Assembly: GCA_023653785.1 (NCBI GenBank)
Contig: JAMKCH010056607.1
Coordinates: 62,001-126,000 of the forward strand
DNA: 64,000 bases
Reading direction: 5' to 3'
Source of the DNA: Ophioderma brevispina
Taxonomy: Eukaryota > Echinodermata > Ophiuroidea > Amphilepidida > Ophiodermatidae
Shown: positions 1-11,931 of the stretch, piece by piece
Layout: each line of letters starts with the position of its first letter
Numbering within the stretch: position 1 is the stretch's first letter
Program-made: the position numbers and the translations under genes
The notes under the pieces: generated by a model
The model's database searches: none
What the model was told of the DNA's origin: nothing
The model's input: only the letters and a program-made list of their open reading frames with translations

Positions 1-1220
1 TTAAAGATGTAAATATTTTCATTAGGAAAGCCATTTTATAGCCTCTTCAATTCATAAAGAGATACATGTATAACCATCCCACACTGTAACTTATATTGGA
101 ATGTAGGATTGGAAATGAAAACTGATAGTGTTAATAATGCAACTTTTAACTAAATTATAAAATGTAATTCATGGAAACTTAATGTGCTGGACAAGCCAGA
201 GTATAGATAACAGTTCCCCACAAATTGATTTAGAAATGACATGCAAGAAGACTGAAAGAAAAATAAATACATCACAAATCACATAAATTATGCAATATTT
301 ATTGAATACTTTGTGTTGATGTTCATCTTTTCGCTGTGTACTTCCATACATGTACATCACAACCTTCCCTTCCTCCATAAAGTTATTAACCATATATTGC
401 TCAAACTCTGAAAACCCAAACTTGAGTAAGATATACACGCACACAAATGATGAGGACACAAAATGACAAGTGTGCCTTTAACAGCTCTGCCTGTTTCACA
501 ATCTGCAACTGGGAATAGCAATGTGTAGGTGTTACTTCCTATGTTAAAAGTTCAGCGAAAGAAGATATTACAGCAGCAGTACAAGCCAATAGCTCATACA
601 AAGCACTGTGTTATGTATTATCTAGGAGTGAAAGTAATTTTAAGGGCAAACAACATGGATGAAACTGTAATGTCAATGAATACAGCTACCGCTGTTAGTC
701 TCAAAAACAGGCCTAAAGCTTTAACAAGCACGCATATTTTTGTAAGTCATTTCCGACAAGCACCGGGTGGTCAGTGAGTTTTGTGTTGCTAAGATCTTTT
801 AACTGATTTTTTCATCTTTCTTTGCTTCTGCTTGGAAATATTTTTCAAATTGTAAAATCAGTGACACAATCTAATGATATGGCTTGTTGGCCTTCTTTGC
901 TTCTGCATAGAAATTGTACATTTTGTACCATGTGAATTTTGCCAACACAAGTACATGATAAATGCCTGCATGTTATTTTTGGAAGAGGCAAAACAGTGAT
1001 CTGTGTGTCAGAGTTCGCAAAGATTGGTGTCTGATTTTAAGTCAACAAATGGCAATAAATCACAAATTCATCGATTAATCTTTTGCCGAGTAAAAAGCAT
1101 TACTTTTTCCCGGCCAATTCCCTCACTTTGGTACAGTTACCATTCACAACATTTTGGCAAAGATTTGGATTAAAATTTAGATCAAAATGCCATTGGGTAC
1201 ATTTTGGTTGGTATTATACA
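1..1220. other. No gene recognised; AT-rich flank
   Basis: AT-rich sequence with short open frames only; none has splice signals together with a recognisable protein. If the SPRED gene continues to the left, this is intron or 3' flank of that gene. Nothing structured was seen here. Confidence 0.5.
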
Positions 1221-1224
1221 TAAG

Positions 1225-1690
1225 TCGTGTCCACACGGAGGCTGAAACTCCGGAGTGTCGATCGGGGTTTTTGGCCGTGTGGACGCATTCGGAGGTTTAA
1301 ACTCCGGAGTTTTATCGAGGGTCTAGCGGGGTTTTATCCCCCTAAAAAACTAGGGGGTGAAACTCAAACTCCAATAACACTCCGGAGTGTTTTGGAGTGT
1401 CGTGCCGTGTGGACAGCTTCGGGGGATAGTGAGCGGAGGTGACCTCGCAAGGTCATCTTTTTTGACAAATTCCTGTTTGAATATCACACGCGAAAGTGCA
1501 CAGCTTCCGGTATGGCGACTTCCGGTCTACACTCCGATTATGAGAAGCGGAGGAGAATGGTCAGGAGGATGATTTCAGAGTTCGGCCATTGTGTGGACGT
1601 AATTTGGAGTGAAGTAAAATAATTGGATTTATTTTTCACCTCTGGAGTTTCAAACCTTTGGAGTTTTGTGACCGTGTGAACATGGCATTA
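1225..1690. mobile_element. Foldback element rich in ACTCCGGAGT palindromes
   Basis: The left end reads GTGTCCACACGG and the right end carries the inverse CCGTGTGAACAT, so the block is bounded by short imperfect inverted repeats. Inside, GTGTGGAC recurs (near 1276, 1411 and 1593) and the palindrome ACTCCGGAGT or close variants recur several times (near 1249, 1303, 1380). The block is clearly more GC-rich than its flanks. This is the structure of a non-autonomous foldback or MITE-type DNA element. The two open frames crossing it (about 60-70 codons) are low-complexity by-products. The superfamily cannot be assigned because no clean target duplication is visible. Confidence 0.55.
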
Positions 1691-3414
1691 ATGAGAATGG
1701 CTTCATATTAAAGCTAAAATCTAATTTATAACTCTGCTGACCTGACCTTGCCAAAATAATATGGTTAAATTAAGAATTCCCATACTATCCCAGCAAGATG
1801 TCAGAATATCCCTTGAAACTTTTGAGACCATGTTTTGGTGGTATGATGTACCAATGTATGTTTTAGTTACTGCTCATGTGGACTTTTGGGTGGTTTAATG
1901 GAAATAGCAATATAAAAATCTTATTAATCACTAAAAATAAAAATGTCTTGCAATTCAAAAGAAATGGTTATTCTTTTGTTCATGTGTGCACATGCTCAAT
2001 TTACAGGAGGTGAAGTGAATCAGTCAAATCAAATCTTTCTGAAATACCTTTCTTCTGCAATTTGTTTTATTTTAAGGACAGCAAATCAGCAATTGATATT
2101 ATCTGGGATATTTTGAGGTTCCCTAATGTTAATTTTAGCCAACACTACTTTCTCATCTATTTTATGAATGAACTGTTTTAAAGTTTTTCGTAAAAGTAAA
2201 ATATGCGCATGGGTACTGTTTCAGCACTCTTGATGTTCAGCACTCTTGACAAAACTGACAACATGGAATAGGAATAAAACAGGACTTTAATTGGAACAAC
2301 TGAACAATCATGTTATCACAATCTGCATGCAATTACAGCCAAACCTATTCCTGGCTAATAAATCACTTTCTTTCCTGAATAAATAAATCTACTGAAAATG
2401 CACCCTATTCTTCCAAACACGGGAAGGAACTTGTAGGCAAGATCGTAACCAATCACACAAAGTCAACTCCATAATAGCTGCTGTTTGCATTTTTGCCCAT
2501 TAAAACACCTTTACCGCCCATAACTTCATAGCTGGCTTCTCTGGTCTTAGAAGACCTTCCACAGAGCAGCCATTTTTGAGCAGTCATCAGGAAAACTGAT
2601 CGGTTCATTTGTGGTCCAGTGAACTTCACTTCCCTATTGTTATTTTGAGCCAGGGAAAAACCAGACACATCATGCCTACTTTGTACACTGACCCACGCTT
2701 ACAGTGAGGACACAAAACTTGTTTGAGACTCATTTTAAAGACACACTTGGAATGGAATGACCACACCTTTATCTTTTGATATTTTTTCTCCTTTTTATAC
2801 ATTTATGTTGTAATTACTTTATTATGTTAATCTTTGACATTTTTACAATGTACTGACATTGTAATTCAGAAAGCAGGCATTTAGCATTCCTTTCAGTCAT
2901 TACTATTTTTAAACATATAATATTGCTGTTTTGTAATATCCAATCACTTTCTATGATATGTTGTATCATGTACATATATAATGATATAAGTAGGTCCTTC
3001 TACATGTTGTAAGAAGACAGTAATTCTTGCGCAATGAACAAGAGCCACTCATAAAATATGGATGTGGGCTAAAACGCAATGTGCTTGTAAAAAACCACAA
3101 TATCCTTTTGACTCCAATGCCTGCAAACATTGCACATTCATCTACTGCAGTGTTATCTGTTAGGATCTTTAGTGACCATAACAATGACACTTGACCCTGT
3201 AACAGCTATGGGCATATCCTGTTTTAGTTACTATAGCCTAAAAAGTGACAATCTACTGTCAATTCATTTGCTAATTCAATTAAATCTGGCCAATTCAGTC
3301 TCCAATTTTTTTTGCTGGTGTTACTGATGAGCCCAGTCTTAGAGACACTTGTTCTGTTTTTTTGTGAAAGAATCCCTGGTATCACCATGAAAATGTACGA
3401 ATTTATAATAAAAT
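1691..3414. other. No gene recognised
   Basis: AT-rich stretch. On the minus strand 2453-2668 is open for 71 codons and is preceded by an AG, but the translation matches nothing I recognise and an alternative frame is equally plausible, so no gene is called. Confidence 0.4.
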
Positions 3415-3720
3415 TAAAGGGGGATGGCCCCGATTTAAGGATATGAAGTTTTCAATCGTTGATAGATTGTCCTTCATTCCAAAACCAAACACCCACCTGT
3501 AAAGTTTAGCGCCGATATTTTCAATCCGTTTTGAGGCAGAGCTGAAATGGTGATTTTGTAAGCCCATAGAGTACTGTTTAAAAATTAATATTGTGTCGAA
3601 CACCAAAATGGAACACATTTTCGCTCTAACTTCCAAACCCAATATCCTTTGGCTCTAAAGATTTCATCAGGGTAAGAGAAATAGTGCTTTCTTTCTTCTG
3701 GTACCAAATAATGACCACTT
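3415..3720 (+). repeat. Dispersed repeat family R1, copy 1
   Basis: This block aligns, in inverted orientation, to 16245-16560. Shared landmarks in the same order are AAAGGGGGATG, CCTTCA(T/C)(T/C)CCAAAACC, TGTAAAGTTT, GATATTTT, GTGATTTTGTAA, CATAGAGTACTGT, AAAATTAATATT and CCAAAATGG. Similarity fades beyond about 3660. No coding capacity is preserved between copies. It is a diverged interspersed repeat of unknown class. Confidence 0.8.
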
Positions 3721-4325
3721 CCGGTGACACTGGGGGCTTCTGGGGACGAAGCCATTTGCAAACGGTCCATGGACTCTTACGTGTATTTGTTAATGTAAAA
3801 GTGAAACTTTAGGCTAGTGTTCAAAGCACTGATTTTCCTTTAGTCGACTCTTTTTTTATATACCTAAAACTTGAAATCTTTGTAACTCAACACTTCCATG
3901 GTAATTGTAACAAAAAACAGCAGCGCTATCATCATGATTGACAAACAAGGGGTAGACTATAACTTCCCGGATCAAGTCCATTTGACTCTTGGCCGTAAAC
4001 CAAATAACCAACTAGAATAACACATTCCGTAACCAGCTCAAGGTGAGGAAACAAAACCCCAGTGTAAAATTAAAATGGTGAAATTACAAAAAGTCAAGTC
4101 TTGTTCTCCTATTACAACTTCATTAAATAATCGATGTCACTTTAATTTCTTTTCCCCCCAAATATCAGTGACCAAGGGATATATACAAGAGATTCCTTAT
4201 ACTTCATTTTTTGAAAAGAAAGGAAAAGGAGATACAAAAGCTACGTAAAGTTTGTTGGCAAGCCCTCTACATAATAAAATACATCGCGGTCCCGACCGTG
4301 CAAGTCGTCATCTGCCGTCGTGGTT
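3721..4325. other. No gene recognised
   Basis: AT-rich, no supported exon. A minus-strand GTAAGAG at about 3768 is preceded by an in-frame stop in the expected phase, so it is not called as a splice site. Confidence 0.4.
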
Positions 4326-4329
4326 TGTT

Positions 4330-4640
4330 AATGGGGCTACCTAAGGTCACATGAGGTCACGAAGGTCACATGAGGTTCACATTGAGGTCACAAAAGGGGG
4401 GGGGTCCCCACCCCCAAGAGGTCACAACAGGTACCCCACCCCAAACCCTTCTTGCAACCAAGTTACATCATCATAGGCCCTTACGGAACTCATACAGCAG
4501 CAATTGGACCACAGACACACATACACTGACAGATACACCACACACACACAGTATACGACAGAGTATATCCCTATGTGCCTTCTGCAATTCTTGGCAGATG
4601 ATAACCAACAATTATTGCTTAACATTTCTATTCAATTTAC
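4330..4640 (-). repeat. AGGTCA/TGACCT (DR1-type) interspersed repeat, inverted copy
   Basis: Opens with repeated AGGTCAC units (AAGGTCACATGAGGTCACGA and following), then a G9 tract. It ends with a tail that shares a segment reading CCCTATGTGCCTTCTGCA with the copy near 38040 (there CCCTATGCGCCTTCCTGCA). Orientation is inferred from the AGGTCA strand. Several short open frames cross it; none is a gene. Confidence 0.55.
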
Positions 4641-5510
4641 AATGTTTGAAAATTTGGCAGTACCATATCAATCCCTGAATCGCATTGGGTAAGCCAAAAG
4701 CCACTCGCTTGATTGAAATCATCAGTGAAATCACGGGGTTACCTTGCAGAGCCCACCTAATGACAGAAAAGATAGTAGGGCCTATACTCTGTTTCACCGT
4801 GTTGTGGGACTTTTAATACATTTCAAAGTATAATGTGATTTGAATGAAATAACACCTTTGCTTTTATAACTTTGGGATGGTATTTACCAATTTGGTAAAG
4901 TGAGAAAACGACTTCCATTTCTTGCCTCTGGTCGGAGTTTTTAAAAACCCCTCCATATTATACGACGTCACATCACAGCGGGTTGAGGAGGGAAAACTGG
5001 AAGCCGGTGGCCTTGGGGGCATCAGGTCTATAACCAATCATTATTCCAACGAACATGAACATGTGCCAGGAATCGGCACAGTCAATAGGCCTACATATTT
5101 ACATCACTTGCCACATGTTAGGAAGCTCCATTCCAAGGATCATAGTTAGTTATCATTTCCCAAAATTTAAGAGGGGAGGTCAGGAGGAAGAATACTCATT
5201 TTGCTAAAAATACAGGTCATAGGAACTTGGAGATGTTGTTGAAGACATTTCAACGGGCAATTGAGTTTTGTTGAGATAAAACTGCCAAGAAATAGAAATT
5301 GGGATCAGGAATGAAAATGGAACCCCTGAACATCCTAATAATAAATGGTAATAATCTAATTTTGTTCTTGTTGTTTATGCCCAAGTTACATACACATCTG
5401 GTGTATATCATAGTAGATTCACTGTTGGGCCTACACTGAATTAGTCTTTATTAACCCTCTATTAAACTTCTTGCTGAGCTATATGGAGTAAATTACTGCA
5501 CAGTAAACAG
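4641..5510. other. No gene recognised
   Basis: A slightly GC-richer patch at 4925-5060 is open for 75 codons on the plus strand but has no recognisable domain. Otherwise AT-rich and featureless. Confidence 0.4.
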
Positions 5511-5518
5511 TCTAAAGC

Positions 5519-5710
5519 AGCCCTGTTCTCAATTATATTAGCTGAAGGGCCACAGAATGCCGAATACATTTGAAAGTTCCCTACTTGAGGGCCAAATATA
5601 CCTAAAATTCTTATGTTTTCCTTTATATTTAAGAGCAAGTCAAGGGCCAAAAATCAATGGTTGACGGGCCAAATTTGGCCTGCGGGCCGCCTATTGAGAA
5701 CCCCTGGGAC
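5519..5710. mobile_element. Short hAT-like MITE with 8-bp target duplication TCTAAAGC
   Basis: TCTAAAGC at 5511-5518 is repeated exactly at 5711-5718. Between the copies lies about 190 bp whose ends are inverted repeats: AGCCCTGTTCTCAA on the left and TTGAGAACCCCTGGG on the right. Near the right end is a GGCCAAATTTGGCC palindrome followed by GCGGGCCGCC. An 8-bp target duplication and CAG..TTCTCAA-type ends are typical of non-autonomous hAT elements. It is too short to encode anything. Confidence 0.7.
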
Positions 5711-5719
5711 TCTAAAGCT

Positions 5720-6140
5720 ACAATACTCAAAGAGCATAAAACAGCACCAGGTTCCACCACGGATGCTTTACTGAAAGTACAAAACACCACACTAAATATC
5801 AACAAGTAATTTACTCAACGACGACTTCCAAATGACCCATATTCATTATTCATGAAAGAGTATGTGCAGTTTTATGCTTTTGAGTAATCAAGAGTGCTGG
5901 TGTTTTGGATTACTAACCATCTTCAAGGGTCAAACAATACATTCACTCCACATATAGAATGCGGTCCAGGTGCAATGCAAGTGGATGTAGTTCATAGATT
6001 ACTTCCATGTCAAAGATGGCTGCTAATCAAAAACAGGGGCACACTCTTTCTAAACCTACAAAGTACCAGTCCGACTTGCACTGGTGCAGGGCAGTGTATA
6101 CCTCAAGAGCACAAAATATCACATTATGTTATTTAATGGG
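5720..6140. other. No gene recognised
   Basis: An 80-codon plus-strand frame at 5894-6136 has no recognisable domain and no convincing splice borders. Confidence 0.4.
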
Positions 6141-6145
6141 AAGAA

Positions 6146-6262
6146 GTTTGGTTTAAATCCATTGAAGTATGCAGATATTACAGGTAAATGTTAACCCTTT
6201 TTCACAACACACAACAACATCAACAGACAACAGTGGATAAAGTGATCCCGGCCTGTGTCTTC
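6146..6262 (+). repeat. Fragment of the DR1-type repeat
   Basis: Near-identical to 37919-38035: both share GTTTGGTTTAAATCCATTGA, then AGTATGC(A/G)GATATTACA, TGTTAACCCTTTTTCACAAC and CAACAGACAACAGTGGA. Only the 3' part of the family is here, without the TGACCT units. It abuts the SINE that follows. Confidence 0.8.
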
Positions 6263-6530
6263 CTGCCATAACCCTAACACTGTTCTCATCTTCCGGGAGA
6301 AAGGGAGGTGGGTAAAGGAATAATAGCTAAAGAAGATGGGACATCTTGGGTGGGATTCGAACCCGGGGCCCCTGTCCCCCCAGTCCCATGACCAGAGATG
6401 GCAAGCCACGAGGATCTTGCTGTACCAACCAGTGATTTCATGCCCATATGTGTGTTCGTACGATGACGTCATCGCATCTTTTTGGACTAAGTGCATTTTT
6501 TTTAGCAAGTCTTGGATGTGATAGGGTTAG
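6263..6530 (-). mobile_element. tRNA-derived SINE (family S1), minus-strand copy
   Basis: On the minus strand a good RNA polymerase III B-box-like GGGTTCGAATCCCACC occurs near 6350-6366. It is followed by a tail CCAAGATGTCCCATCTTC and a C/T-rich stretch with CTCCCGG and GAGAACAGTGTTAGGGTT. Upstream of the B box come GGCTTGCCATC and ATGCGATGACGTCATCGTAC. The same landmarks occur in the same order at 16750-16975, which defines a repeat family. Open frames on both strands here are by-products. Confidence 0.75.
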
Positions 6531-6539
6531 GGCAGGTGA

Positions 6540-8590
6540 CGAAAACAAGCAACAACAATGACATATTTGGAATGTTGCTGAAATTAAAATTAGTAGCCAC
6601 AAGTCTGCTATACCGGGTCTGTGTAATTTTCATTAAAAATGTGATCAGAAACTCATTTCTAGCATGAACAGTTACAAATTAATATTATGTCTGCATTGTA
6701 TATGATAGATATAAATTACCCAAAGTCTATTCTGTATTTTAAAATTAAGTTCAAGTCAGGTGGAACAAGTTCCCTGTACTTTACACAACTAGATTTTAAT
6801 TTATTCAACTGGATTAGGCGATAATTACCAATAGTTTAGATAATACATGTATATGTGGACCTGTGTGCTCCAGTTATCAAATCTCCCATATTGTGATTGG
6901 GACTTATAAGGACATGTCCTAACACGATGTCAAGAAAGAAAATTAAATTGAATGATTATCACTCCGATACAATTGTCTTTAAGATGGCTGCCTGTCGGCA
7001 TTGAATGCGTTTCATGACACAGGTCTAATAAATCTTTCTATATGAAAATTGAAATCATATTTGATGGCATTCAATAGAATCTTAAACAGAACCTCACAAA
7101 ACACATGGACACATTCAATATTAAATGTAACAATTTAGCATTCAAAATTTTATCAAGTTTGTCAAATTTTTAATGACAAAAATTGCAAAAGTCAATTGCT
7201 CATTTTATTAAGCAACTCAACATGTTCAACAAGACAAACGACCTAAACTTTCTACACAGTCAAGATGTTGGAGTCTGGCTCTCATTCAAATTACAGTACT
7301 TAAGATGGATAGAGCAAATACATAAGCTGGGAAAAAATCTGTCTCCCTTGTTTGTGGATAGTAGGAAAATGGAATTCTTGTGACTGCAAATGCAAGCATC
7401 GAATCAATAAGCAAGTAGCCACACCTGTCAATATTTCAAGCAATACTTTTCATTCATGGCCTTAACAGAATCCATTCTACTTCTCCGCAAAAGGAATTCG
7501 TTGTGTGGAGCGGATGTCCGCGTATCGCGGAACAAAATTTGTCAGCAAATTCACTGTCGCGGCATGTTGTGCGTAGGCTGGGAGAATCTGTGAGGTTTCA
7601 TTAGTATTCATTCACGGTACTACAGCGGGGAAACCCCTTTTTCTTATATTATGCCAAGTCTACTGTGGCAAGCGCAAGCAGGCCGTACACGTAACGACAG
7701 ATGAGATGCTCACGCTCATTTTTCTGGAGTCTAGTCAGACATCCCAATGCACAGTACCATGTAGCTTGGATTTATTTAAAGTCTGTATCAATAGCAAGAG
7801 CAGCATTAGGTTAATGCCTACAAACAGATCATGTACAAAACTGTTAAGAAAGACACATCTGACTGCTAATAAAGGACTGGGTATTGGGCACCATTCCCAA
7901 GGCAGACAAATAATAATTGGTTCCATCAAATTCTCATTACAATTAAAGCAATGGCGGAAGGGCAAAAGTGATCTTCTATTTTAAATGCATACAATTGAAT
8001 TTTAAAGTCCCTCTGAAACTACTGCAATTTTCCGTTGGTATTCTACACATTCCGAAGCATAGTGCTTCCTAGATGAGAAAAAAATGCCATGTACATGTAG
8101 CCGAAAGAAGGAAAATCAGGTTCAACTTTATTTACTGCATGCCATCCATGGTGATCTTCCAATCCATCTACCAGATGATTCCTCTTATCAGGTTAATAAC
8201 ACCAGTAACTTTATAGTTGACGTACACATAATTATTCAACAGTTGATTTGTAGTTGTGATTATAACAATTGACACAATGATGACTTTCTTATTGAAGTCT
8301 TCCGATGTTATGGTCAGACAAATGAAGAGGCTTGCCTTGTTTGCGGTCTTACATACATAAAAGTGATTTTATTTTACACAGAACCAAAATATGCAAGCTT
8401 CCTTCACGATTGCGCAGATTGAGATGCCATTCCTGCCACCAACCAAACTCGTGCAGAGCATGGACACACACACGCAAGCATAGCGTTTACATCACACACC
8501 ACCTGAAGGACTTCAAGACAGGATCTCCATTCTCCACTGCATAATGCGGATATTGCGTACAATGGTATTCCTTCAGACAGTGCACATGCA
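6540..8590. other. No gene recognised
   Basis: Long AT-rich stretch with a slightly CpG-richer patch at 7490-7700. Open frames at 7183-7383 and 7706-7984 (both strands) resemble no family I know and lack paired splice sites. Intronic or intergenic. Confidence 0.4.
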
Positions 8591-8594
8591 TTAT

Positions 8595-8835
8595 AATCAT
8601 CATCATCATCATCATTTATTTCCATCAAACATTATATACAGTATACAAAAGAAATACATTTAAAAAAAAAAACAATTGATGGAGGGGATACAACTAAAGG
8701 CAAGCCTGATAATATGTTGCACCACCTATATTTAACATACATAGATTACAACAGAAATATTAACATTACAACAAAACAGTTACAAACAAATAACATAATA
8801 TTAACACCACGCCTATAAAAGTATATCGAAACAGT
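8595..8835 (-). mobile_element. 3' tail of a LINE (CR1/L2-like), minus strand
   Basis: On the minus strand an AT-rich 3' UTR-like stretch ends in AATGTTTGATGGAAATAAAT followed by (GAT/ATG)n (plus-strand ATC repeats at 8596-8616). A trinucleotide-repeat terminus after an AAATAAAT-type sequence is typical of CR1/L2-type non-LTR elements. No reverse-transcriptase coding sequence is present, so this is a 5'-truncated insertion at best. Confidence 0.5.
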
Positions 8836-10980
8836 TACCGTTACATTTAGGCATAATAGAAAGCTAGAATTTTAATGTATATTTGTTTCTGGAGAATCTT
8901 TTTAGATGCATGGTTTCTTCCATCGATTGATTTCGCATAATTATTGCAGAAAAATCAGCCGATCGGACAATGGAACACTGGGGAAATGCAACATTGATAA
9001 CATAACGCGTGACACACAGATTTGTAGGTGCAGAACTGGGTTCAAAATTCAAATCTACATTACGGAACGCATGGGGCCCATGCATAACTAAGAACAGAGG
9101 ATGATTTCAATTCTTTCATCACTAGCCTGATTGATAGGACTACACAGAGGAAACGGCACACTTCCTGAGCTCAATCTTGTGAATCATATTTTGAAGACAA
9201 GCATATAAGGCCAGGATTTATACTATTTGAAAAGGAAAATTACGCTTCATTCCCCAACTTCTTAGCTCAGATTTAGAGAACGGATTGCAAATTTACACGT
9301 CATGATGCATCATTGCAAACTCAATCTTAAAACAAAATACTTTTACAAAGGTCTAGGGAATATTCTCACTGTACCACAAGTTTTAGTACTTTTCAGAAAA
9401 AAAAAACATGTTGCCTTAATTTTAAACTGCTATAAGGCCTTGTGTAAAACTTTTAAAGCTCAACATCAGCACAGTATTTTGATCTACTGATTTCACCCCC
9501 CCCCCCCAAAAAAAATACTATCATCTTTAAATGATTAAGTTTTTGTTCATTCAGAGATACAGTGGTGATCACAACCTCTTCTTTTTTGGCAAAAGATGAG
9601 AAAAGGACCAAAAATAAACCTACACTGCACAGTGCCTACACTGTATATTGAAAATTCCAAATTGATTTGAAACACTCTGTTTTAGTTTTACAAGTATTTT
9701 TGTATGTTTCAGTTCTCCATATAAGAGAGTATGTTATTTAATTATTCGCATCATGACAATTCAAACTGTTAATTTGGAGGAAGGTAGTCACTTCATGCAA
9801 AAAATTTACTGTGCTCTTCCCACCAAAGGTGAGAAGGTGATGTCCCTTTGAGCATTATCACATAGGGCGTACTTACATGTATACAGGGATTGTGCTAGCT
9901 TATATTTAAAACTGGAGGTCAAAATCTTGAATTAGTGTATAGGCATAAATGATCCCTATTCCCTAAAGCATCCAAAAATGTAAATTTTGGGCACCAAAAC
10001 CTTAAAATGGGGGTGTATAGTGCAATGACCCCTTGTAATACACCCCCAGCTTGTGTAAAGCATGCATTTTACAATGGAATAAGATTAGGGTAATTTCCTA
10101 AAGTTTCCTATTCAATTTATCCAAGTGCTCATTGTTAAAATTTGTGCTTAAAAACTTAATCTTCTCCCAACTGCATGCTACATTTTGGTAGACATTTCAT
10201 ATAGAAGTCCCATTGATGCAAATGAGGTATTACAATTGATTCGGTCATGCGCTGTACTGTATTGGCAGAACTTTGACCTATCACACTCAGTTTGACAGAA
10301 CAGTTGCTGCACTCTTTCTCCACTATTAGTTTTTAGACAGGAATAATGTAAATTTTCTGAGGACTACTATGAAAAGTCTTAAAGCTGTCAGGCATGCAAG
10401 AATCACAATCAAAAAAAGGGAGAAATTAGAAATGAAAGCCACTTCTAAGAAATTATCTTAAATTATTTCAGGTAATTTGCATACAAAGTTGTATATTACA
10501 ATTTAGCCTTTACTTGAAAATTAAATTCCAATGAATTTTAATTTTTACCATAATATGAACATAGATTCTCCATTAACTCAGTAAGAGCAGAGCAGAACAA
10601 AATAACAAATCAATCTTCTGTGCAATACGCTAATTAAAATAATACATAAATTTTACCGAACCATATCTGAATGCTTCACTTGTCAAGGCAAAGCGCATTA
10701 ATACCACACAAGAGATACTTCATCCATACAGGTACAAGTGTATGAAATGAAAAAAAAAAACCAATTAAATTGTGTATTCTCCCACGTTCTTGCAGATGAG
10801 CTAAGCTACTGTGTGAACTTCTGTTCTTCGTGATCTGCCAATCAACTCCGATCAGGAGGATATAAGTCAGTCCCCAATTGACATGTTGACAAAACTGAAT
10901 TAGCTATGTCCTGTTAATGAAGAGGCTGCTTAATTGAATTTGCTTTCTGTTATTTGCTGGGAAGTGAATTGCAAACTCCT
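8836..10980. other. No gene recognised; one hairpin and homopolymer tracts
   Basis: AT-rich. Contains a C-run followed by an A-run near 9497-9516 and an 11-bp perfect inverted repeat TGGGGGTGTAT (10008-10018) / ATACACCCCCA (10038-10048). No exon was recognised. Confidence 0.45.
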
Positions 10981-10981
10981 A

Positions 10982-11257
10982 GGTTGGTATTCTGAAAGGG
11001 AGACTAACTTTAGTCCTGGGTTTAAACCAGGGTTAGTCCTACAGAAGGACCTTTTTTTTACAACATCTTAAAAGGTGCTGCTAAAAGGGTGAGAAAATCC
11101 TCAGGCATGGGCTGGTTCCAGCCAATCCTGAGGAATTTTCTCACCCGTTACATTTAACTTTCACAGTATTTTGAAAGAAAAAGGTACCCTCTTGTGGACA
11201 ACCCTTGAAAAATTTAAAACCAGGCTTAAAGTTAGTTCCCTTTTCAGAATACCAACC
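10982..11257. mobile_element. Foldback MITE (PIF/Harbinger-like) with 3-bp duplication CTA
   Basis: The ends are long inverted repeats of about 38 bp: GGTTGGTATTCTGAAAGGGA on the left, and the inverse TCCCTTTTCAGAATACCAAC with one extra base on the right. CTA flanks both sides (10979-10981 and 11258-11260). A second inverted repeat is nested inside: GGGTGAGAAAATCCTCAGG at about 11087-11105 against CCTGAGGAATTTTCTCACCC, with a small GGCTGGTTCCAGCC hairpin at its centre. A 3-bp duplication and GG-starting ends suggest PIF/Harbinger. No coding capacity. Confidence 0.75.
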
Positions 11258-11264
11258 CTACTGT

Positions 11265-11930
11265 GTGTCAGGTCTTTCAACCACACTGTGAAATTTGAAG
11301 TGTATGTATGCATGAATCCACCAACAGACTAAATCATTGCATAATTTGTCTCATATTTGTAGGACAGGAAACCATTGAAAAAAGAAAACTAAATACAAAA
11401 TCAACTTTCCAATTGTTTTGCCTTGTGCTATATGGCTATTTTTTTATGGCAATGGTACCTTACAAACATGCGATTTTTTTTAGCATTATGTATGTTCATG
11501 TAAGGTTTCAGTCACATTTCTCATGTTCATGTAGGCTTTGACAACCCACTTAAAATGCAGCTACAGTGTAAGTGATGAAGCCATTTCTGTGGGCACTTGC
11601 CAATTGGACTGCAAACTGCGCATCTGCATATGAAATGATCAAAATACCGACAAGCCTAACTACCATGACCATTTCATGAGGTTGTGCCAGCTCATACCCA
11701 CTACACTGCACACCTATCCATAGCCAATGATAACCTTGGCTATAGACCAGTTAACATCCTATGTCACTTCTTTTGTTGCTGCTAATCGTTATGACCCATA
11801 GTATTAAAACTCTAACAGATACAATTGCCCAGTGTGTAACAGTCAGGCCGACCTATTTCAAGATACCAGGCCCTAACATGTTTACAAACATTGCTGTTAA
11901 CTGGTCTATAGTTTACAACAAGTGCCTTGG
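11265..11930. other. No gene recognised
   Basis: AT-rich; a 77-codon and a 72-codon plus-strand frame lie here but show no recognisable domain. Confidence 0.4.
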
Positions 11931-11931
11931 T

